The notes beneath the pieces were generated by a model. That model saw only the letters and a program-made list of their open reading frames with translations. It did not search any database and was not told the DNA's origin. DNA of 64,000 nt from Pachysolen tannophilus NRRL Y-2460. Lineage: Eukaryota > Ascomycota > Pichiomycetes > Alaninales > Pachysolenaceae. Each line of letters begins with the position of its first letter. Within the stretch, counting starts at the first letter, position 1. Both the position numbers and the translations under genes were made by a program. This document shows, piece by piece, positions 9,446 through 19,231 of this stretch. The stretch spans positions 100,096 through 164,095 of the forward strand of contig KV454016.1 in NCBI GenBank assembly GCA_001661245.1, in the 5' to 3' direction.

Positions 9446-11637
9446 ATGTTTTGGTTGATACGTAATATTGCCATGATTTTATTGGTATGGTTGTTCTTGG
9501 TGATATCTTTTGCTGAATCTGCGTTGGTTGAACCATATGAATGTTTTGATTCAAAGATCAGAAATGCTCTGTTTTCAAATTTTGTGCCCGATGTTTCTTA
9601 CGGGAAGGAGAATAAAACTTTAACTTTTAGTGTTCATTCGGATGTGTTTTCATATACGCCTGATGTCAATCTGAGTACAAATATATTCACAACATTACAT
9701 TTGACAATTGGTTATACCAATGGAGATACTTCGAATCATTATCTCAGGTTATGTGATTATATAAGTTTGATTAACGCAGGAAATTCAACAAGCTCCAGTA
9801 CTACTAGTACTACTAGTAGTGATAGCGATAGTGATTCTGATGATGATATATGTCCATTATATTCCGGAGAGACGATTTCCATAAATTATAGTGCTGATAT
9901 TTCAAATCATTGTGTTGTTGGGACGTATTCAGTACAAATGCAGATGATAAGTTCAGATGGTTCAGGGCAAACTATTGGTTGCGTGAAAATGTATGTCACT
10001 CCAGAATTACCTAAAAATGCTACTTTGCCATTACAAGCTGGAATTGTCATATTAGCTGGGTTGATTTTGTTAATAAACAGTTTTCTGTTGATTTTCTCTC
10101 CTTATCAAGAATCAGAAGATCCTTATTTATTTTTATATTCAACAGTTTGTAATGCGCCATTACTTAATCAAATTACCCCTGGAATTGATGATTTTTTTGT
10201 CTATGTTCATTTTTCAATATTTATGACCGGTTTAAATTTACAATACCCAGGTTTTTATAAGCTGTTTATTTCATCAATTACATGGGTTGCATTGTTGACC
10301 AATGCTCTCACTCCCGATATGGAAAGTATAGAAGATGGTATTTATGTTACTTATGATGAAAATGGATTAGAAACTTTAGCATTATATGCTACAAATGATT
10401 TTCAAGGTAACGTATGGAAAACTTTTATGGTTGTATTATCATTTTTAATATTGGCAATAGTAGCTCTGGATCAAATATTTGTTGGTTTCTCATTTTTGAC
10501 TAAAAGGAAAAACTCTTTTAATTGGAAAAAAAATTTATATCACATTATTGGATTAGTTTTAAGACTTTTCTTTTTCATGTTCACAATGCCATTTTTAGTA
10601 ACAAGTATTTATTTATTATCAGGAATTGGTAGTTCTGCAACAAGTACTTATCATGGGAAGAAACCTGAGATTTGGGCAATTGTTTTATCTATTTTATTTT
10701 TAATAGTATGGGTTTTAGTAGGATTATTTTTCATATTCAACTATATTTTCCCTACAAAGAGAAATAACAAAAATAAACAAAATTTGTATACATCCATGAA
10801 ATTAATTTCAATATGGGGAGGATTATATCATAAATATGAACCTTCAAAAATTTATTACTTTATTGTTGAACTTTTAGAAATGCTTTTTTTATCTATTATT
10901 ATCGGAGCATTACAAGATCATGGAGCTGTTCAAGTTATAACGGTTATAATTACTGAAGGAATATCATTAATGGCAATGCTTTATTTTAAACCTTATTATC
11001 TTAAGACAAAGTTAAATGGTTGCAAATTGGTAGTTGCTATTGTAAAATTATTAACTAGTTTCTTGTTGATTCCTTTTGTTATTGAATTACAAACTAGCGA
11101 AGAGGCCATGACTATTGTTGCATTTGTTCAATGTAGTTTACATTTACTGGTTTTATTTTTCATTTTTTTCATACCCGTGATATATTGCCTTATATCTACA
11201 ATTCAATCGATTATTAGAGTGAGAAATGGAGAAATAGTTTCTTTTAATCCTTTAAAAAGTGGGAGTGTTGAAAAGGAAATTAAAATACCTTATTTTGGTG
11301 CTGATACTGAAAGTAATAATTATGATAAAACAAATAGTCATATTTCATTACTGGAAATGAGTTATTTTGAAAACCGTTTACATTCCAATAGTGGAGGATT
11401 ATTTAGAAACCTGTCAATCTCGACATCAAATTTGGAATTAACAGATAATAGAGTCTTACCACTAGTGGGTATATCAAATATTTCATATGGCAATAATGAT
11501 AAAAGTGCAAAGTGTGTTGACTATTCCGTTAGAGAAGCAGATGCTTTCTTTACGGGTAGAATTTTAGAACCTGATCCTGAAGTTAAACAGATATGGGAAC
11601 TGAGAGAAGAAAGAAATACCAATATGGTTCCTTCAAC

Positions 11638-11669
<32 letters not shown>

Positions 11670-11965
11670 GTAATAGCATCAAGGGGAAAAAAGATTTATT
11701 TAAATTAATATTCAGAAACAAATATCGTCGTCCAGTTAAAGGTTTTGAAGTTGAAAGACCAAGACAGATTACTATAGGTGCTGCGAATGTTGGAAATTTG
11801 TCCAATACTACTAATACCAATCCCCACAAGACCGAGTCTTTGGCAACACGAGACGAAGATGCCGAGGATAAAAACGATGATACCCGCGTCAACGCTACAC
11901 CAACGTACTCCGCTCATTTCACAGAAGACTACGGCGACAAATTTTCAACAGAAGAAGAAAACTAA
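9446..11965 (+). CDS. TRP-like/flavin-carrier-family membrane protein (YOR365C-like)
   Basis: An 839-residue membrane protein of the fungal TRP-like (FLC) family. A signal peptide (about 1-25) leads into an ML-like lumenal domain (about 27-190) with paired Cys residues and a Ser/Asp-rich insertion near 115-130. About nine membrane spans follow between ~200 and ~590, then a long polar cytosolic tail with an Asn run and clusters of acidic residues. The family includes S. cerevisiae Flc1-3 and YOR365C, linked to FAD transport into the ER, calcium and cell-wall integrity. The G-I-D-D-F-F-V-Y-V-H block looks more like YOR365C than Flc1-3. Substrate and exact role cannot be read from the sequence. 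Confidence 0.8.
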
Positions 11966-12463
11966 CTTTCCCTTAGCTGAACACCACCACTTGAACACCA
12001 CCACTTGAACACCACCACTTGATACCCTCCTGCACCAACATCTTACACCATTTACACCACACACACCATTATTTTAGAGGTCTTACACCACTTAATACAT
12101 CTTACACCATTTGATTCCTAATTAGGCGTTTTGTTTGTTTTGTTCACTACTTTTTATGTGCTTTTTTGTTTTTTTACTTTTTTACTATAAATAATAATAA
12201 GCAGCGCTTCCGTATACCGTAAAGGCAAGAAGAGGATGAGTTCGGAGTTTATTAAAGTAAAGAATATATAGAGGTATTGGATTAAGTTAATGGGTTATTT
12301 AGTGTTGATATATTGTAGTTATTAGAACTGGTTTTAGTAGAGTTAAAAACTTTTTTGGTTTTTTCAACTATTTGATTTTATTCTTTAAAAAAAAAAGAAA
12401 GTTTGAGGTTTTTGCTTGCTATTAAGGTAAAGTCATCACTTGGCACATGTGCTTTTAATTGCG
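11966..12463. other. Intergenic region between the TRP-like gene and PEX29
   Basis: It contains three perfect tandem copies of a 14-base unit right after the stop codon, then CACC-rich sequence to about 12115 and an AT-rich PEX29 promoter. No gene is seen. Confidence 0.6.
11979..12020 (+). repeat. 14-base tandem repeat, three copies
   Basis: The unit GAACACCACCACTT occurs at 11979-11992, 11993-12006 and 12007-12020 without a mismatch. It lies 13 bases after the TRP-like stop codon, so it is probably transcribed as 3' UTR. Related CACCA/CACCATT sequence continues to about 12115. Confidence 0.85.
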
Positions 12464-14257
12464 ATGGATTCAGTGGTTAATAATCTTTTATCATCATGGG
12501 ACTCGGTAGTTAATCTTGGAGATGCTGATTTTGGGAATAAGGATAAGAGAAGGCATTCTTTTTTCGGGATCAAAAACCCTTCAGGTGCATCAATATCGGA
12601 AACAGATAATAATAATAATAATAATAAAGATAACGGTAATAGTAATGGTATGGGTTCAATACTGAGTTCCAAGAGTTTGCAGTTACCTCATGGTGATGGT
12701 TCATCGACGTCGCTTTTTGGTTCGTCATCTCAATTGACGGATAAGTTGGTGGAAAGAATTATATCAATGGCTCTTCCAGCTTCTTCGGAGTCGATATCAG
12801 CGCTGGAAAATATTTCACAGCGACTTGAAATGCAAAAGACAAGGCCTTCATTTTCAGTTCCATTGATGTCAAAAAATTTTTTACAATTGAATTCTCGGCT
12901 TTCAGTGCCATTTGAAATGATTGATGAAATTATAAAGTTGATTTCATGGAGATCACAAACTTACACATTAGCAATCCTACTTATAATAACACATATGATA
13001 ATTAATCCGATTTTATTCTTAGTATCGCCATTAATATATATATTATTCGGAATAATGGTTCCCGCATATTTGAAACATCATCCTCCAGAAAGTTCAATTT
13101 TTTTCCCAAAGAATAATCCAGTGCCAGCAAGAGGTTTACCATTATATAAAGTCGTCGAACCAAAACCTGTTCCTGAATTATCTAGGGAATTTGTATTGAA
13201 TTTAACCGATTTACAGAATCATGTTCTCTTATATGTGGTTACATTTGATTTTTTGAATTGGATTGTATTAGAATATTGTTATTTCAAAGATGAAGCAATT
13301 TCTGCTTTGGTTTATCTAATATTATTGATCGCTACACTGTTATGTATGACCTTGATCCCAATAATAAGTATTCCTGGATTATTGAAAATTTTTCAAATTG
13401 GATCAATAATATTACTTTGGAGTGCAGCAATATTATTTCATCCTTATTTTAAAGATCAACTATTTTATTATATTTATTCTGAAGAAACAAGGTTGAAATT
13501 ATTAACTTTGACAAATAAAGTAGAAAACTTTGTGAAACAAGAATTCACATTTGTTGAAGATCAGGAAGTACGAGAAGTAGAGATTTTTGAGATTCAATAT
13601 TTGAATTCAGAAACGAAAAATTGGACATTACTTTGTTACTCACCTGATCCTTATGTTACTAATTCAGAAATAAGAATTTCAAATTTACCCTTAGAAGGAA
13701 CACAAAGTTTACAAGTTGTTAAGCCTCCAGTCGATTGGGAATTTGTACCAAGTCTTTCTGCGGTAAATTCTGATAACTCTAATAATAGCCCACAATCAGC
13801 GAAAAAGAAAAATGAACTTCACTGGAAACTAGATCTTAATCCGAAAGAGTGGGTTTCTAGAAACTACTTAGATTCAGTCATTGATATCGATGATGATGAA
13901 AAATGGTGTTATGATTTATTAACAGATGAAATTTCTCGCGATGGGGAAATGAAAAGTGACAAATTTAGAAGAAGAAGGTGGATTAAACAGTGTATAAGAT
14001 CTTTCCAAGTACAAGAGATTATGAAACTTTCGGAGATGAAGCAGAAGAATCTAATTGCAAAAGATGAACATCTAAAAGAAAAAGGAAAGGGAAAGGATAA
14101 CAAGAATTTTATTAAAAATACTTTATCTTCTTCTGATCCAGAAGATTCAGAAGATCATTTGTTGGATGGGGACGGAGATGATGATGCTTCAGAACATTCC
14201 TTACAAGAAAGTGTTAAAAGTGTTGCTGAAGGAAGCATTTCATCGTTTGGTGTTTAG
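12464..14257 (+). CDS. PEX29: Pex29, peroxisome/ER membrane regulator with dysferlin-type domains
   Basis: A 597-residue peroxin that, with Pex28/30/31/32, controls peroxisome number and ER-peroxisome contacts. The P-V-P-E-L-S-R-E-F-V-L-N-L-T-D-L-Q-N block near residue 240 is characteristic of Pex29. Hydrophobic pairs occur at about 165-200 and 280-335 (reticulon-like region). DysF-N/DysF-C-like motifs follow: F-E-I-Q near residue 380 and D-P-Y around 395, then W-K-L-D-L-N-P-K-E-W-V and R-R-R-R-W near 500. The N-terminus (M-D-S-V) also suits Pex29. The ATG at 12464 is preferred to an in-frame TTG at 12440. The tail is acidic and Ser-rich. Confidence 0.9.
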   Translation: MDSVVNNLLSSWDSVVNLGDADFGNKDKRRHSFFGIKNPSGASISETDNNNNNNKDNGNSNGMGSILSSKSLQLPHGDGSSTSLFGSSSQLTDKLVERIISMALPASSESISALENISQRLEMQKTRPSFSVPLMSKNFLQLNSRLSVPFEMIDEIIKLISWRSQTYTLAILLIITHMIINPILFLVSPLIYILFGIMVPAYLKHHPPESSIFFPKNNPVPARGLPLYKVVEPKPVPELSREFVLNLTDLQNHVLLYVVTFDFLNWIVLEYCYFKDEAISALVYLILLIATLLCMTLIPIISIPGLLKIFQIGSIILLWSAAILFHPYFKDQLFYYIYSEETRLKLLTLTNKVENFVKQEFTFVEDQEVREVEIFEIQYLNSETKNWTLLCYSPDPYVTNSEIRISNLPLEGTQSLQVVKPPVDWEFVPSLSAVNSDNSNNSPQSAKKKNELHWKLDLNPKEWVSRNYLDSVIDIDDDEKWCYDLLTDEISRDGEMKSDKFRRRRWIKQCIRSFQVQEIMKLSEMKQKNLIAKDEHLKEKGKGKDNKNFIKNTLSSSDPEDSEDHLLDGDGDDDASEHSLQESVKSVAEGSISSFGV

Positions 14258-14506
14258 GGCATTATGGGGCATGTTTGTGAAATGACTTAAAGAAGAATAT
14301 ATCATTCAGCATGGAAAAAGGTTAAGGTGGTCAAAAAGAAATAATAATTTTTTATAAAAAATTAATGGAAAAAGAGAATATTTTACGATTAAAAAAAAGA
14401 AAAAAACACAGTATCTATTAACTTATTTTAATACTGTTTTATATTAAGAATAATAATATACATAAATATATATATAAAAAATGTATTGTTCATTTCATAT
14501 CACATC

Positions 14507-15322
14507 TCATTGTTTTCCAAAATCCATAAAATCCATTAAATTTAAACCGCTAATTTTCTTTCCAGAATCATTGTTTTGTTTCTTTTTATCTTGTAATAAA
14601 TTACTTAAACTATTCAATTTTTTTCTTTTTTTACTTCTTTCCTTAGCTGTTGAATTTTTCTTATTATTGACATTATTAGCAGTATCGCTTCTTGTACCAG
14701 AATTACTATCTTTTGAAGCATTCCAAGTAGCTATAAAAGGAGTAGAACTAGTAGTTTCTTGCAGTTTTTCAAAAATAGGTGCATTTTTTTTATTTTCCAA
14801 AGATGAAGATGGTTGTAAAAGTATATCATCAAAATCTATTCTATTATCGCAATGTAAACACTCGTATCGTAAAACCCGTTTTCTTGGTTTCCATTCTTCA
14901 TGATCTTTATCATTAACATGTTTGTTGGATAATGATTTAACATTTTGGTTTTTTTTAATTTTTTTCTTATTTCCAATATAAACTATTCTAGTCTTTAAAT
15001 TATAACCTGGAATTAAAAAAACTTTACAACAGGGGCATATCTTAACACAGAGCTGTTGTTGTTGCTGTTGCTGATGTTTCTCAATAGCATTCTCGCCAGT
15101 ATAAAAGGGCAAAATGAAATTCTTTTCTCTATTGTACTTTATTAATTTTTCATTAATTTTTGAAGATAACAGAGCTATTGTTAATGAATGTGATAAGTTC
15201 ACATAATGTAATGAAGTTGATGTGGTTTGATTTAATTGATTTTGCTTATATGATGTCGATAATGATGATGAAGAAGAAGACACCTGTAAGGGAGATGAGG
15301 GAGAGGGAGACACAGAGGTCAT
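14507..15322 (-). CDS. SNM1: Snm1/Rpr2-family zinc-ribbon subunit of RNase MRP
   Basis: A 271-residue protein. A C-x2-C pair (C-P-C-C-K-V-F-L-I-P-G) near residue 97 and a second pair (C-L-H-C) near 157 form the zinc ribbon of the Rpr2/Rpp21/Snm1 family. A long helical segment precedes them. The C-terminal half is Lys/Ser/Asn-rich and ends with L-N-L-M-D-F-M-D-F. Snm1 is specific to RNase MRP (5.8S rRNA processing), while Rpr2 belongs to RNase P. The extended Lys-rich tail favours Snm1, but this is a judgement. A short Gln run (CAG/CAA) lies near residue 85. The ATG at 15322 is used; a TTG two codons upstream is not credible. Confidence 0.7.
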   Translation of the reverse strand: MTSVSPSPSSPLQVSSSSSSLSTSYKQNQLNQTTSTSLHYVNLSHSLTIALLSSKINEKLIKYNREKNFILPFYTGENAIEKHQQQQQQQLCVKICPCCKVFLIPGYNLKTRIVYIGNKKKIKKNQNVKSLSNKHVNDKDHEEWKPRKRVLRYECLHCDNRIDFDDILLQPSSSLENKKNAPIFEKLQETTSSTPFIATWNASKDSNSGTRSDTANNVNNKKNSTAKERSKKRKKLNSLSNLLQDKKKQNNDSGKKISGLNLMDFMDFGKQ

Positions 15323-15406
15323 CTTCAATTCTAGGTTCTTAATACTAGTTGAATATATATATTTATATATATAAATTATTATTACATAAATTTTCTTAAA
15401 AAATAA

Positions 15407-15409
<3 letters not shown>

Positions 15410-15444
<35 letters not shown>
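15410..15444. repeat. 35-base uninterrupted A tract
   Basis: It lies in the 250-base gap between HST3 (3' end) and the SNM1 start. Such tracts exclude nucleosomes and are common in promoters of this genome type. The exact length may be uncertain because of sequencing. Confidence 0.8.
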
Positions 15445-15446
<2 letters not shown>

Positions 15447-15572
15447 AAACATTGTTGATAGTGATATAGTTATACAACAAAGAATATAACAACCGTTTAA
15501 AATCCCTTTTCTAAAACCCAGAGTAACCAAATTTCCCTTCCAACAAAAACAGCAAACAAATTTAAATAGAAA

Positions 15573-17105
15573 TCAAGCTGATGACAATAATTTCTTGATT
15601 TTTTTGGTATTTCCTTGGCTATTTTTTGTTATTTCTTCTAATAATCTTTTTCTTGTCTTTATAGGTGACTTTAAATTATTAGAATTTTTATCTTTAAAAG
15701 GTGAATTTTTTTGGCTTGAATATGTAAGTGCTTTTTTCAAAGGAGAAAATTGTGGTGATTCAATTTCATTTTCTTTTTCTTCTTGAATATTTATTATTCT
15801 CTTTAATCTTGGAGATCTTCTCAAGGAAGTAATGGATGTTAAATTATTAACCGTTGAAATAATGTTTTTATTATTTAAATTTCTTGGGGATTTGGATTGA
15901 GATAAGGGACTATATTCAGGGGTTGGATATTCATATTCTATGTTATTATTATTATCTTTAAAAATTTCAAAATTTAATTTTGTAGGAGGTGGAATTGAAT
16001 TAATAGGTAATGACAGTACTGATTTTAAATTTAATGAATTTTTTTTAATTGTCTTTGGTGTTGTGTTTAAAATATAATTAATTCTATGTTTAGAAGGAGT
16101 ATTTGGTGGTGTCATTAATGTCTTTTGTGTAACTTTAATTTCTGATTTTTCAATTAAAAATAAATCAGGAATTTCTTTTTGTAAATATTTAACCCATTCA
16201 TCACAATCAGCTTGAATATGAAAATCAATAATATTATCCCATGAAGTAAGTGGAACACAATTTTTATTTATGAAAATAACCATTCCATCATTTCTTTCAT
16301 GAATTTTTTTAGCTAAATTTTTTACTAATTTTTTAACACCATCAACTTTTAAAGATGTACCAAAAATCAATAAAATTTGTGGATTTTGTTTTAAATCATA
16401 TTGTAAACCTTTTGCAATATTTTCAGCATAAGGATGATTTTCACCATATAATATAATATTTGGTCTAAGTATTCCAACTGTTATACTTGACATTCTTTTC
16501 CCCAGAGCTAAACGACGATCAAATTTTTCTAAACAACTTGGACAATCTGGAGTTTCACCATCTTGTAACATTTCTCTATATTCATTTGACCATTCAAATG
16601 TTTTAAAACAATGAGTACAAGATAATTTATTTAAATCTCCATGTAATTGAACAACATCCAATTCTTTCCAATTTAATTCTGTTCCAGTATTTAAATCTAA
16701 TTTTCTTTCAATTCCATCAATATTTTGAGTATAACATTTAATTAATTTTTTTTTATCATAAAGTTTTTTCAAAAATTTATGAGTATCTGTAGGATTCAGT
16801 TTCATTGTATGTGAATATAAAGATTCCATAAAAGTACAAAAAATTTTTAAAGTCTCTTCACTTCTAAAAAGTGAAATATCAAATAAATCTTTCCCCTTTA
16901 CAATACAATTTGGATGTTTTGTCTTTACCATATTATATAACCCTTCTGAAGACCTAAAATCAGGAATCCCAGCATTACAAGATATCCCTGCTCCAGTAAG
17001 CGTCACTATCTTCCTCGACTTCAATATCAGTCTAGATATTAAAGATAATTGACTTTTGTCGCGCTCATCAACAGCGTCTAATTGGTGTAACTGAATTGAT
17101 CGCAT
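15573..17105 (-). CDS. HST3: Hst3/Hst4-type sirtuin (histone H3 K56 deacetylase)
   Basis: A 510-residue NAD-dependent deacetylase. The sirtuin core runs from about 30 to 325: G-A-G-I-S-C-N-A-G-I-P-D-F-R-S-S near 38-53, T-Q-N-I-D-G-I, the catalytic H-G-D-L, zinc ligands C-T-H-C and C-P-S-C, and G-T-S-L-K-V. The S-S-E-G-L-Y-N and G-I-L-R-P-N-I-I-L-Y-G-E stretches point to Hst3/Hst4 rather than Sir2 or Hst2. The C-terminal ~180 residues are low complexity with S/T-P sites, suggesting CDK control of stability as known for yeast Hst3. The ATG at 17105 is chosen; the frame extends 24 codons upstream only from a TTG. Confidence 0.85.
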   Translation of the reverse strand: MRSIQLHQLDAVDERDKSQLSLISRLILKSRKIVTLTGAGISCNAGIPDFRSSEGLYNMVKTKHPNCIVKGKDLFDISLFRSEETLKIFCTFMESLYSHTMKLNPTDTHKFLKKLYDKKKLIKCYTQNIDGIERKLDLNTGTELNWKELDVVQLHGDLNKLSCTHCFKTFEWSNEYREMLQDGETPDCPSCLEKFDRRLALGKRMSSITVGILRPNIILYGENHPYAENIAKGLQYDLKQNPQILLIFGTSLKVDGVKKLVKNLAKKIHERNDGMVIFINKNCVPLTSWDNIIDFHIQADCDEWVKYLQKEIPDLFLIEKSEIKVTQKTLMTPPNTPSKHRINYILNTTPKTIKKNSLNLKSVLSLPINSIPPPTKLNFEIFKDNNNNIEYEYPTPEYSPLSQSKSPRNLNNKNIISTVNNLTSITSLRRSPRLKRIINIQEEKENEIESPQFSPLKKALTYSSQKNSPFKDKNSNNLKSPIKTRKRLLEEITKNSQGNTKKIKKLLSSA

Positions 17106-17617
17106 CTTTTCTTTTCTTCTCTTCTCTTTCTTATAAAAATAAAAAATTCTTTCTCTTTTCTTTCTCTTTTCCTCCAATTGGTTTTTTCTTATTTAATTAT
17201 ATTTAATTATACATCGGCGGTTATTCAATTAAACCCTTTGTTCAATTTTCCTTTTTTTTTTCTTGATATCTTTAATTCTCGATAAATCATGTATTATATA
17301 AAATGCAATTAAAAAAGGAAAAAAGATGGTGTTTCGTTTGCAATGTCATATACCCGATTAGGAAATAGATAAATAGCAAAAAAAAAAATCCAAATTTGTA
17401 TTCTAGTGCACTACTGTGTTTTAAGCGTTTACTTAATAGAACACGAACGGAACTAGTAATAATATAAATACTACTATATAATCTATACAATTTAATTGAA
17501 TAATAATAAAAAAACATATTGAAAACAACAGCGGTTAGTGTTTGGGAAGCTTAGTTTTTAGTCTCTATGTTTGGAATGCAAATATCCAAGTTTCCAAGTA
17601 TTTAAAATGCCTATAAT
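17106..17617. other. Intergenic region between HST3 start and the CRH gene end
   Basis: AT-rich sequence serving as HST3 promoter and CRH-gene 3' region. Small open frames exist but have no recognisable product or good start. No RNA gene is recognised. Confidence 0.55.
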
Positions 17618-18847
17618 TTACTGTAAAAATAGTGTAATGATTCCTGTAAGTAAGATGCAGCTTGACCACGATTTCGAGAATCTTGATGAACCAGCACTAG
17701 AGTCATCTGGAATCGCGGTAGAAAAAGAAGAAGATGTATGTGGTTTTGAAGACGTCAAGATTGAGCTATAGCTTGAACTAATGCTATAGCTAGAGCTAGA
17801 GCTTGAGCTTGAGTTTGAAGTTGAAGTTGAAGTCGGTACTGCAGATGATGTCACTGCAACAGTAACAGAAGTTTCTCCATCAACTAATTCAATAAACTCT
17901 TCAATGGCTTCTTCTTCATTCCCATTAATGGTACCGCCTTTAGATTCTATTGAAGACCAACTCCCACTTTGATCGCTATAAGAATACTCTTCACCTGTGG
18001 AATAATCTGCAATAATCATTTTTGAAACATACATTTGAAAAGGAACATCATCATAATCTGTTTCACCACCAGCCCATTCTATTGTACCAACACTATTACT
18101 TGGATCTCCTCCTGCCCAAAGACTTACAAATATTGCCATAGGTGTTTGAGGATAACCTTCTGAATTATTTGCAAAAAGTGTTCTTATTAATACATCATCA
18201 ACATACCATTTTAAAGAATTTTCATTCCAATCAATAGTATAATTATGGAAACTTGTTCTTGGATCACTAATCATTGAATAATATTGTCCTCTATCATAAG
18301 TAGTAGTATTTCCTTTAGAGAAAAAATCTGTTTGTACTTGAGTACCATCACCACCTAACCATTCAATATCAATTTCATCTAAATCATCAGATTGTAAAAA
18401 AACAGATGATACAATACCTGTACCATTAGAACTTTTAACTATTGCTTCAATTCTACCAAACATAATATAAAAATTCGATTTTATAGCAGGATCATCATAC
18501 CTTTCTTCAATACTTAACTTTAAACCTTCATCTGTATAAAAAATCCTATCTGATTTCTCATATGAACCAAAATAATCAGATTCAGATGTGAAATCCAATG
18601 ATATTGCAGTTGATAATGCTGCATCCGGTGAACAAGTGGTATATATAAGTGGATTGCATGCAGATGTCGACGACGAAGTCGACGATGCCGATATCGATTT
18701 CGTTGAAGCTGAAGTTGAACTTGAAGTTGAAGTATCCTCTAAATTCGTCAAAGAACTCATCGGAGACTCTGCAAGGCATGTTGCCAAGAAAAAATTACCA
18801 GCATAAAGTATAAAGCGAAACAAACCCAGTTTCGATAGTTGATTCAT
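17618..18847 (-). CDS. CRH-family GPI-anchored chitin-glucan transglycosylase (GH16)
   Basis: A 409-residue secreted wall enzyme. A signal peptide (about 1-25) is followed by a Ser/Thr-rich stretch (about 38-62) and a GH16 domain starting at A-C-N-P-L near residue 63. The catalytic motif D-E-I-D-I-E-W lies at 157-163, with the two Glu of the retaining mechanism. W-A-G-G-D-P and G-T-I-E-W-A-G-G-E are typical of Crh1/Crh11. The C-terminus is Ser/Thr-rich and ends with a hydrophobic GPI signal. These enzymes link chitin to beta-glucan. Oddities are the Ser-rich insert before the catalytic domain and the lack of a chitin-binding module, so Utr2 is less likely. The ATG at 18847 is chosen over a TTG. 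Confidence 0.9.
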   Translation of the reverse strand: MNQLSKLGLFRFILYAGNFFLATCLAESPMSSLTNLEDTSTSSSTSASTKSISASSTSSSTSACNPLIYTTCSPDAALSTAISLDFTSESDYFGSYEKSDRIFYTDEGLKLSIEERYDDPAIKSNFYIMFGRIEAIVKSSNGTGIVSSVFLQSDDLDEIDIEWLGGDGTQVQTDFFSKGNTTTYDRGQYYSMISDPRTSFHNYTIDWNENSLKWYVDDVLIRTLFANNSEGYPQTPMAIFVSLWAGGDPSNSVGTIEWAGGETDYDDVPFQMYVSKMIIADYSTGEEYSYSDQSGSWSSIESKGGTINGNEEEAIEEFIELVDGETSVTVAVTSSAVPTSTSTSNSSSSSSSSYSISSSYSSILTSSKPHTSSSFSTAIPDDSSAGSSRFSKSWSSCILLTGIITLFLQ

Positions 18848-19231
18848 ATTGATTTGACACAATAGTAATAGTTAATTATATACAGATCATGATTTACATG
18901 AGTTACATGAGTTACATATATATATATATATACATTCCAATGGTTTAATGAATAACTTCTAAAAATACCAATATTTCACCAGCTTAGAGAAGATTATAGA
19001 CAAACCGGTAAAATCCCCATACCATATCGATACATACCTCATCTCTTGTCTTGTTAATTTTCAACCAACCCATTTTCCGTTATAGTGGAAAATTCTTTAG
19101 TACCGCTAAATAAAAAGATGCAAACGCGTGAAAAAAAATGAAAAATTACGTAAAATTTAACTAGACGAGTACTAAAGTCTAGTGTGGTACTAAAGTTGAA
19201 TAGTACTATATATAGTATTACTAAAAATAGG
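18848..19231. other. Intergenic region between the CRH gene start and MTG1 end
   Basis: Promoter of the CRH gene. It contains ATGAGTTACATGAGTTACAT and a TA repeat near 18917-18933, and an ACGCGT box listed separately. No gene is seen. Confidence 0.55.
19124..19129. promoter_or_regulatory. ACGCGT (MCB) box before the CRH gene
   Basis: This palindromic MluI-type box lies 277 bases before the CRH ATG. SBF/MBF factors drive many wall genes at G1/S through such elements. A single six-base match is weak evidence. Confidence 0.3.

Noticed and set aside
14507-15322. Assignment of the zinc-ribbon protein to Rpr2 (RNase P)
   Set aside because: The long Lys/Ser-rich C-terminal tail fits Snm1 better, though the distinction is not certain.
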